A DNA stretch of 19,847 bases from Bacillota bacterium (lineage in GTDB: Bacteria; Bacillota; Clostridia; Oscillospirales; Ruminococcaceae): NCBI GenBank assembly GCA_023394255.1, contig JAEXAZ010000121.1, positions 1 through 19,847 on the forward strand, given 5' to 3'. The notes below the pieces were generated by a model, which was not told the origin of the DNA, made no database searches, and saw only the letters and a program-made list of their open reading frames with translations. The translations under genes were made by a program, and so were the position numbers. This document shows positions 14,612 through 19,847 of this stretch, one piece after another. The stretch's first letter is position 1, and each line of letters begins with the position of its first letter.

Positions 14612-14919
14612 AAATAAATACTTTAACCAAATGCAGTGACAGGGAAATTAGTATTCTGAGGCTTGCAGAGAGCTGCCGGACGGTGCAAGGCAGCAGCGGA
14701 AGCATATGAAAATCCCCCTGGAGCAGTAAGCTGAAAGGTTTTTGCCTGTGTAAGCTTCACCGACCAACACCCGTTATCGTGTTTCTCATTGCAAGGGCTT
14801 GTCCCGGAGATGCAGAGTTGAGTGGCCATGGTTTTTATCAAACGATGGCAATGCAGAGTGGTACCGCAGAGCGCTTTTACAGCCTTTGTCTCTCATAATG
14901 GAGAGGCAGGGGCTTTTTT
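14612..14919 (+). promoter_or_regulatory. T-box riboswitch leader of ilvD
   Basis: tRNA-sensing leader. It contains an AGTA element near 14648, a stem I tip around GGACGGTGCAAGG, the conserved T-box AGAGTGGTACCGC (about 14855-14867), and a terminator. The probable specifier triplet is ATC (isoleucine) at 14712-14714 in GAAAATCCCCCTGGAG, which suits a branched-chain pathway gene; the triplet is tentative because I read it by pattern. Uncharged tRNA would stabilise the antiterminator and switch ilvD on. Confidence 0.92.
14882..14919 (+). terminator. Regulated terminator of the ilvD T-box
   Basis: GCCTTTGTCTCTC pairs with GAGAGGCAGGGGC (three wobbles, loop ATAATG or similar) and is followed by TTTTTT. 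Confidence 0.88.
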
Positions 14920-14965
14920 ATTTTCTGTTTTCACGAAATCATATTAAATTTCAGGAGGAGTTAAA

Positions 14966-16651
14966 TTGAGCGGCATGAGAGACAGCAGGACTTTGCGAAG
15001 CGATTATGTGACAAAAGGCGCGGAGCGCGCGCCGAACCGCTGCCTGTTTTACGCGATGGGCTTCACGGATGAGGAACTTGACCGTCCGCTGATCGGTGTT
15101 GTATCGGCGCACAGTGAAATTGTTCCCGGCCACAGCCATCTGGACAAGCTGGCGGAAGCGGTCAAGGCGGGCGTGCGCATGGCGGGGGGGACTCCAATCC
15201 TTGTCCCTTCCATCGGAGTCTGCGACGGAATCGCCATGGGACACCGGGGCATGAAGTATTCGCTGCCGTCCCGGGAGCTGATTGCCGATTCGGTGGAAAC
15301 CATGGCCCTGGCACACTGCTTTGACGGGCTGGTGCTGGTGCCGAACTGCGATAAAATCGTCCCCGGGATGCTGATGGCGGCGGCCAGGCTGAACATCCCT
15401 TCCATTGTCGTCAGCGGCGGCCCCATGCTGGCCGGACGGCATAACGGCGAGGAGATCAGCCTGTCCAAGATGTTTGAGGCGGTCGGGGCGAGAAAAGCCG
15501 GGCTGATTGACGACGCCGAGCTGGAGCAGTTCGCACAGGATTCCTGCCCCGGCTGCGGTTCCTGCGCCGGCATGTACACGGCCAACAGCATGAACTGCCT
15601 GTCGGAAGCCATCGGCATGGCGCTGCCCGGCAACGGAACCATCCCCGCGGTTTATTCCGCCCGGACACAGCTTGCCAAAAAGGCCGGTATGCAGATTATG
15701 GAGCTTGTCAGCCGGGATTTGAAACCGCGTGATATCCTGACGCCGAAAGCGTTTCAGAACGCGCTCGCGGTGGATATGGCGCTCGGATGCAGCACCAACA
15801 GCGTGCTTCATCTGCTTGCGATTGCCAACGAGGCGGGCGTTCCGATGAACTTGGAAACAATCAACGAGGTCAGCGCCAGAACCCCCAACCTCTGCCATCT
15901 TGCCCCCGCCGGAAACGACCATATTCAGGACCTTTATGAAGCGGGCGGAATTCAGGCGGTTATGGCGCAGCTTGCGCAGGGCGGTTATCTGGACACCTCT
16001 TTGCCGACGGTGACTGGGAAAACAGTCGGTGAGAATGTTTCCGGAGCCGAAAACAGGAATCCAAAAGTCATCCGCACGCTGGATCAAGCCTACAGTAAGA
16101 CTGGCGGAATCGCGGTACTTTGGGGCAATCTCGCGAAAGACGGCTGCGTGGTCAAACGCTCCGCCGTATCGCCGGAAATGCTGGCGCACACAGGCCCCGC
16201 CCGCGTCTTTGACAGTGAGGAAGAGGCAATTGATGCCATTTACAACGGAAGAATCCATTCCGGGGATGTCGTCGTGATCCGTTATGAAGGCCCTAAAGGC
16301 GGCCCCGGAATGCGCGAAATGCTTAACCCGACTTCGGCCCTTGCCGGCATGCGGCTGGATAAACAGGTGGCTTTGATTACAGACGGGCGGTTTTCCGGCG
16401 CGTCACGCGGCGCCTCCATCGGCCATGTTTCGCCGGAAGCGGCCGCGGGCGGGGAGATTGCCTATCTGAAGGAAGGCGACCTCATACGCATCGATATCCC
16501 GAATAACCGGATAGACGCCGAAGTTTCGGAAGAAGAATTTGCAAAGCGGAAAGCGCAGTGGAGCCCGAAACAGCCGGAGGGGCTTGAAGGCTGGCTCAGC
16601 AGGTATGCGCGCCTGGTAAGCTCGGCAAATACGGGCGCCGTTTTAAAATAA
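14966..16651 (+). CDS. ilvD: Dihydroxy-acid dehydratase
   Basis: Fe-S enzyme of valine, leucine and isoleucine synthesis. It converts 2,3-dihydroxy-3-methyl acids to 2-keto acids; 2-ketoisovalerate also feeds pantothenate. Cluster cysteines are in GVCDGIAMGH (or nearby), VPNCDKIVPG and SCPGCGSCAGMYTANSM. GCSTNSVLHL and the C-terminal GRFSGASRG catalytic region are present. Length is 561 aa, full size. The start is probably TTG at 14966, five bases after AGGAGGAG; the next ATG at 14975 is too far from that site. It lies inside the spoIVA element under T-box control, an unusual place for a core biosynthetic gene. Mother cells would lose it on excision. Confidence 0.97.
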   Translation: MSGMRDSRTLRSDYVTKGAERAPNRCLFYAMGFTDEELDRPLIGVVSAHSEIVPGHSHLDKLAEAVKAGVRMAGGTPILVPSIGVCDGIAMGHRGMKYSLPSRELIADSVETMALAHCFDGLVLVPNCDKIVPGMLMAAARLNIPSIVVSGGPMLAGRHNGEEISLSKMFEAVGARKAGLIDDAELEQFAQDSCPGCGSCAGMYTANSMNCLSEAIGMALPGNGTIPAVYSARTQLAKKAGMQIMELVSRDLKPRDILTPKAFQNALAVDMALGCSTNSVLHLLAIANEAGVPMNLETINEVSARTPNLCHLAPAGNDHIQDLYEAGGIQAVMAQLAQGGYLDTSLPTVTGKTVGENVSGAENRNPKVIRTLDQAYSKTGGIAVLWGNLAKDGCVVKRSAVSPEMLAHTGPARVFDSEEEAIDAIYNGRIHSGDVVVIRYEGPKGGPGMREMLNPTSALAGMRLDKQVALITDGRFSGASRGASIGHVSPEAAAGGEIAYLKEGDLIRIDIPNNRIDAEVSEEEFAKRKAQWSPKQPEGLEGWLSRYARLVSSANTGAVLK

Positions 16652-16674
16652 GAAAGATGATGGAGGGTATTACA

Positions 16675-17646
16675 ATGGAGTTTCTGAAAAAAGTGAGCAG
16701 ATTTGCGGGAAAGTATATGGCGTTTATTGTGCTGGTGGTTGCGGCCCTGGCACTGTTCGTACCGTCCTCCCTGAGCTGGATCAAAACCAGTTATGTCAAC
16801 ACCCTGCTTGGGATTGTGATGTTCGGCATGGGGCTTACTCTGAAGCTGGACGATTTTAAAATCGTATTCAGCCGTCCGAAAGACGTGCTGATTGGCTGTG
16901 TCGCCCAGTTTACGATCATGCCGCTGCTGGCGTTTCTGCTCACCAAGGTGTTCCAGCTTCCGGTAGAGCTGGCAATCGGCGTTATTCTGGTTGGAACCTG
17001 CCCGGGCGGCACCTCCTCAAACGTCATGACCTATCTTGCCAAGGGCGATGTCGCGCTCTCTGTCGGCATGACCGCCGTATCCACCGTGCTTGCGCCGTTC
17101 CTGACCCCGCTGATGACCTATGTTTATGCCGGCCAGCGTGTGGATGTCAATATGGTGAGCATGTTTGTCTCGATCATTAAAGTCGTTATTGTCCCGATTG
17201 CGCTTGGCTTTGTGTTCAATAAGCTGTTTGGCAAACTGACCGAAAAACTGACCGAAGTGCTGCCGCTGGTTTCCGTTACCGCGATTGTCGCGATCGTGGC
17301 CGCCGTTGTCTCCGCGAACTCCGCGAAAATCCTCACCAGCGGCCTGCTGATTGTCGCGGTGGTGATTTTGCACAATATGCTCGGCTATGCCTGCGGTTAC
17401 GGCCTCGGAAAATTGCTGAAGATGGGAGATTCCAAATGCAATGCCGTCGCAATCGAGGTTGGGATGCAGAACTCCGGCCTTGCGACCTCGCTTGCCGCGA
17501 CCCACTTTGCGGCAATGCCGCTTGCGACAATTCCCGGCGCGGTGTTCAGCGTCTGGCACAATATCTCCGGTTCCATTGTTGCGAACCTGATGGCTTCCAG
17601 GGCAGGGAAAAAACCGGAAGCGGTTTCCAATCAGGTAACGGCCTGA
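16675..17646 (+). CDS. Bile acid:sodium symporter (BASS) family transporter
   Basis: 323-aa membrane protein with about nine or ten hydrophobic segments. Family motifs are FGMGLTLKLDDFK (about 46-58), GTCPGGTSSNVMTYLAKGD (about 110-128) and EVGMQNSGLATSLA (about 260-273). Bacterial BASS proteins move organic anions with sodium; Salmonella PanS carries ketopantoate. The ATG at 16675 follows GGAGGG; an upstream start at 16657 is less well placed. It starts 23 bases after ilvD, so it shares the T-box transcript. A 2-keto acid or pantoate-type substrate is therefore plausible, as an inference from the neighbour. Confidence 0.93.
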   Translation: MEFLKKVSRFAGKYMAFIVLVVAALALFVPSSLSWIKTSYVNTLLGIVMFGMGLTLKLDDFKIVFSRPKDVLIGCVAQFTIMPLLAFLLTKVFQLPVELAIGVILVGTCPGGTSSNVMTYLAKGDVALSVGMTAVSTVLAPFLTPLMTYVYAGQRVDVNMVSMFVSIIKVVIVPIALGFVFNKLFGKLTEKLTEVLPLVSVTAIVAIVAAVVSANSAKILTSGLLIVAVVILHNMLGYACGYGLGKLLKMGDSKCNAVAIEVGMQNSGLATSLAATHFAAMPLATIPGAVFSVWHNISGSIVANLMASRAGKKPEAVSNQVTA

Positions 17647-17680
17647 CGGAATGGCAAAAAATCTTTTTTAAAATCGTGCA

Positions 17681-17720
17681 AGCCGGGGAAGGAACGCGGT
17701 CAGGCGTTCCTTCCCCGGCT
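17681..17720 (+). terminator. Long hairpin after the ilvD-transporter operon
   Basis: AGCCGGGGAAGGAACGC (17681-17697) and GCGTTCCTTCCCCGGCT (17704-17720) form a perfect 17-bp stem with a 6-base loop. A T-rich but interrupted tail follows. It insulates the recombinase from ilvD transcription. Confidence 0.8.
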
Positions 17721-17760
17721 GATTGTTTGTATTTTGCGATTTGTCTGTTTCCCCGGCTGA

Positions 17761-17789
17761 TACTATTTCCTTTTCGCGTTACATATAAA
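17761..17789 (+). promoter_or_regulatory. Possible sigma-E promoter of the spoIVA-element recombinase
   Basis: TACTATT (17761-17767, 6 of 7 to KMATATT), 14-bp spacer, CATATAAA (17782-17789, 6 of 8). It lies 42 bases before the recombinase ATG and after the ilvD terminator, so the recombinase has its own, probably mother-cell, promoter. Confidence 0.6.
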
Positions 17790-17830
17790 AGAATAGCATG
17801 TACCGAAAAGAACTGCTTAGGGGTGAACAT

Positions 17831-19480
17831 ATGGATCTGTATGATATCCGGAATCAACTTAACGGAGGAAAATCGATTTACGACCTGCATCTGCGGGTGA
17901 CTTTTTACGCGAGAGTATCAACAGATAAGGATGAGCAGCTTCATTCCCTGCAGGCCCAGATCCAGTATTATTTGGACTTGATAACCCAAAATCCGAACTG
18001 GATATTTGTTGACGGCTATATCGACGAAGGGATCAGCGGTACGAGCGTCAAGAAGCGGGGGAGTTTTTTAAATATGGTCGAGGATGCGAGGCTGAAAAAG
18101 TTCGACTTCATCGTAACCAAGGAAATCAGCCGGTTTTCCCGCAACACGGTTGACAGCATCCAGTATACGCAGCAGCTGTTAAGCTATGGGGTGGGCGTTC
18201 TGTTTCAGTCGGACAATATCAATACGCTCATGCCCGACTCCGAGCTGCGGCTGACGATCATGTCCTCGATTGCCCAGGATGAAGTTCGAAAAACTTCCGA
18301 ACGTGTAAAATTTGGGTTTAAGCGCGCGATTGAAAAAGGCGTGGTTCTGGGCAACAACAAAATCTGGGGCTATGTGAAGGATAACGGACGGCTGGTGGTT
18401 GTTGAAAATGAGGCGGAACTGATCCGCAGGATTTTTACCATGTACGCGGTAGATGGCCTCGGAATGCGTTCTATTTGTAACTGGCTGACAGAACACGGCA
18501 TCCGGAACACAAAAGGGAACGATTTTTCATTCAGTACCATCAAGGGCATCTTGACAAATCCAAAATACAAAGGCTACTACTGCGGCGGGAAAACACATAA
18601 ATACGACTATAAGCTCAGCAACGTCAGGTATCTGGACCCGGCGGAATGGAAACTGTACAAAGATGAAACCGGAAGCATTGTACCTGCGATTGTCAGCGAA
18701 GAACTGTGGGAGAAAGCCAATCTCATTTTGCAAACCCGCAGAGCGCGGCAGAGCGCGGAAAATAAAACGAGCTATCAGAATCAATATCCTTTCAGCGGCA
18801 AGATCATCTGTGCCGAACATCAGACGCCTTATTACCGGGCGTGCTACCGGTATCCTTCAGGAGAAAAGGAAGTCTGGCAGTGCAGAAAATATACGGAACA
18901 GGGAAAAGCCGGCTGCGATTCGCCGATTGTTTATACTTCGGAACTGAATGAAGCCTTGCGGCAGGTGGCAGGCAGGGTGATTCAGAATCAGGATGAAATC
19001 ATTCGCGACCTGATCGGAATTTATTCCGAAATTGACAGCCGGTCCAATATACATGCAAAAATTTTGAAACAGGAATCGCTGCTGCGCGAAATTCTGAAAA
19101 AAAAAGATAAGTTGCTTGATTTAAACACCAGGGGAAAGTTGTCTGACGATGAGTTTGAGGCCCGGAACGGTCGGTTTAATACGGAACTTTGCGAGCTGCA
19201 GGACAGAATTGCAGGTTTGAGGCAGCAGGAAGTTCGAAACAGAAAGCAGCCTTTTCCGGCGGGAGAACTGCGCGGATCAATTGCTGAGGAACTCAAATTT
19301 CAGGACGGCTTCAACCATCAGATTGTGGACAGCCTGATTGAACGGATTGAGGTTGGCTGTACGGATCAAAAAAATGACATCCGGCTGAAAATGAGGCTGA
19401 AAACAATGCCGCAGGAGAATCTTTTCCTGATCCGGCGCACCCGCTCGAAAACTTCTGTTTGTTACATATCATACATATGA
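17831..19480 (+). CDS. Large serine recombinase of the spoIVA element
   Basis: 549-aa site-specific recombinase predicted to excise the element. The catalytic domain spans about 20-165, with nucleophile Ser30 in YARVSTDKDEQ, then EGISGTSVKKR, KEISRFSRNT and SIAQDEVRKTSERV. The recombinase domain follows (about 170-300), with a zinc-ribbon region (ICAEHQTP ... WQCRKYTE ... GCDSP, about 325-375) and a long coiled coil (about 415-480). The ATG at 17831 has TAGGGGTGA upstream; a start at 17798 would add 11 residues without a ribosome site. The last codons and stop are formed by the right crossover site, so the gene ends exactly at the element edge. It is unlike the 5920 recombinase and closer in layout to SpoIVCA-type skin recombinases. 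Confidence 0.95.
   Translation: MDLYDIRNQLNGGKSIYDLHLRVTFYARVSTDKDEQLHSLQAQIQYYLDLITQNPNWIFVDGYIDEGISGTSVKKRGSFLNMVEDARLKKFDFIVTKEISRFSRNTVDSIQYTQQLLSYGVGVLFQSDNINTLMPDSELRLTIMSSIAQDEVRKTSERVKFGFKRAIEKGVVLGNNKIWGYVKDNGRLVVVENEAELIRRIFTMYAVDGLGMRSICNWLTEHGIRNTKGNDFSFSTIKGILTNPKYKGYYCGGKTHKYDYKLSNVRYLDPAEWKLYKDETGSIVPAIVSEELWEKANLILQTRRARQSAENKTSYQNQYPFSGKIICAEHQTPYYRACYRYPSGEKEVWQCRKYTEQGKAGCDSPIVYTSELNEALRQVAGRVIQNQDEIIRDLIGIYSEIDSRSNIHAKILKQESLLREILKKKDKLLDLNTRGKLSDDEFEARNGRFNTELCELQDRIAGLRQQEVRNRKQPFPAGELRGSIAEELKFQDGFNHQIVDSLIERIEVGCTDQKNDIRLKMRLKTMPQENLFLIRRTRSKTSVCYISYI
19453..19478. other. Right attachment junction of the spoIVA element
   Basis: The inner arm TTCTGTTTGTTACATATC (19453-19470) is followed by the crossover repeat ATACATAT (19471-19478), with the centre CA at 19474-19475. 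The spoIVA reading frame resumes at 19471. Confidence 0.88.
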
Positions 19481-19752
19481 TGGCCGCCAATATCACCACG
19501 GAAGTTTCCCCAATAGTGGGCAGCGAAAAACAGAGCGAAGAATTGGTGCGTTATCTGCTGCATGAGTTTGAGGAAAGTCCGCAGAAAATCTGGGAAAGCA
19601 ATATTTTCGGCAAAAGCCTGCATGAACTGGTCAATGAAGGCCTGCATAACAAACTGAACCGGATGCCCGGAGATGCCAGAATGAAATTGCAGGAAACGAT
19701 TGAACGCATCATCAACGAGGGCTGTACAGGACTTATCTGCATTATCCTCTAA
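19471..19752 (+). CDS. spoIVA: SpoIVA C-terminal segment (gene split by element)
   Basis: Last 93 residues of SpoIVA: after the junction, MMAANITTEVSPIVGSEKQS, then EELVRYLLHEFEESPQKIWE, SNIFGKSLHELVNEGLHNKL, and the end INEGCTGLICIIL. The B. subtilis SpoIVA C-terminus aligns throughout, and the glycine at restored residue 486, which B. subtilis needs for SpoVM interaction, is present. In unexcised DNA it has no ribosome site of its own, since upstream bases are the recombinase 3' end. It should be translated only after joining to 13093-14289. Confidence 0.95.
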   Translation: MHMMAANITTEVSPIVGSEKQSEELVRYLLHEFEESPQKIWESNIFGKSLHELVNEGLHNKLNRMPGDARMKLQETIERIINEGCTGLICIIL

Positions 19753-19781
19753 TGACGCAGACCGGCCCGCTGGTGCAGCGA

Positions 19782-19814
19782 GGCGCTTACGCTGTTTTTC
19801 GGAAGCGCCGTTTT
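19782..19814 (+). terminator. Probable terminator after spoIVA
   Basis: GGCGCTT (19782-19788) pairs with AAGCGCC (19803-19809), followed by GTTTT. The loop is long (14 bases), so this is a moderate call. No gene is seen from 19753 to the window end. Confidence 0.55.
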
Positions 19815-19847
19815 ATATGTTGATTCATTATTTTACCGATGTAAAGT

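Larger units (their letters stand above)
14290..19470 (+). mobile_element. Skin-like excisable element interrupting spoIVA (5,181 bp)
   Basis: Bounded by the 8-bp direct repeat ATACATAT (14290-14297, 19471-19478) with inverted inner arms. Removing one repeat plus the interior leaves 399 + 93 codons in frame, a 492-aa SpoIVA reading APSIH-MMAANITTEVSPIVG. Contents, all on the + strand like spoIVA, are a 64-aa protein, a T-box leader with ilvD, a BASS-family transporter and a large serine recombinase whose stop codon lies in the right junction. No phage genes are present. Excision in the mother cell is inferred by analogy with sigK skin. Confidence 0.92.

Noticed and set aside
13093..19752. spoIVA and cotJC as ordinary decaying pseudogenes
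   Set aside because: Both rejoin perfectly in frame at short direct repeats with no other lesion, and each insert carries an intact recombinase. Decay would leave extra stops or frameshifts.
1..19847. CRISPR array or prophage
   Set aside because: The only regular repeat is the coding 42-bp array without spacers. No phage structural, lysis or replication genes are present.

Overview
The window looks like vegetative-cell chromosome of an endospore-forming clostridial Firmicute, probably Ruminococcaceae/Oscillospirales-like. The evidence is spoVM, spoVT, cotJABC, spoIVA, a T-box leader, sigma-E-like promoters, strong GGAGG ribosome sites and moderately high GC. The order prkC-rsgA-thiN-spoVM at the left matches the Bacillus subtilis order apart from rpe.

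Layout. 1-3244 (+): 3' part of prkC, then rsgA and thiN, closed by a two-way terminator. 3289-3553 (-): spoVM (27 aa) and a 52-aa membrane protein. 3695-4759 (+): galM. 4828-10184 (-): the spore coat operon cotJA-cotJB-cotJC, with cotJC split in two. 10553-11280 (+): spoVT and a small gene. 11539-19752 (+): a SPOCS/LysM protein gene and spoIVA, with spoIVA split in two.

Main result. Two spore coat genes are each interrupted by a separate skin-like element carrying its own large serine recombinase. (1) cotJC is split by a 3,580-bp element (5629-9208) bounded by a 6-bp repeat. Its contents are a 57-aa protein, a recombinase, a ComFB-family protein, a cupin, a ferredoxin and a rubredoxin. Removing it joins the halves in frame at FGE/ALRITQ, giving a 441-aa CotJC with a long SKVAD-repeat tail. 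(2) spoIVA is split by a 5,181-bp element (14290-19470) bounded by the 8-bp repeat ATACATAT. Its contents are a 64-aa protein, a T-box-controlled ilvD, a BASS-family transporter and a second recombinase. Removing it restores a 492-aa SpoIVA, the same length as the B. subtilis protein. In both cases the inner flanks of the two junctions are inverted copies of each other. Joined, they form a 44-bp dyad centred on a non-palindromic dinucleotide, as expected for attP of a serine recombinase.

How it fits together. Sigma-E-like promoters (TACTATT-N14-CATATAAA and GCATGTG-N14-CATACATA) precede both recombinase transcription units, and a better match (GCATATT-N14-CATATAGT) precedes the SPOCS-spoIVA operon. 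The inferred model is that both elements are excised in the mother cell during sporulation, as for the sigK skin element. Germline DNA would keep the elements and their metabolic cargo. SpoVM, which anchors SpoIVA to the forespore membrane in B. subtilis, is encoded in the same window. I am not aware of described interruptions of spoIVA or cotJC, but I could not search the literature.
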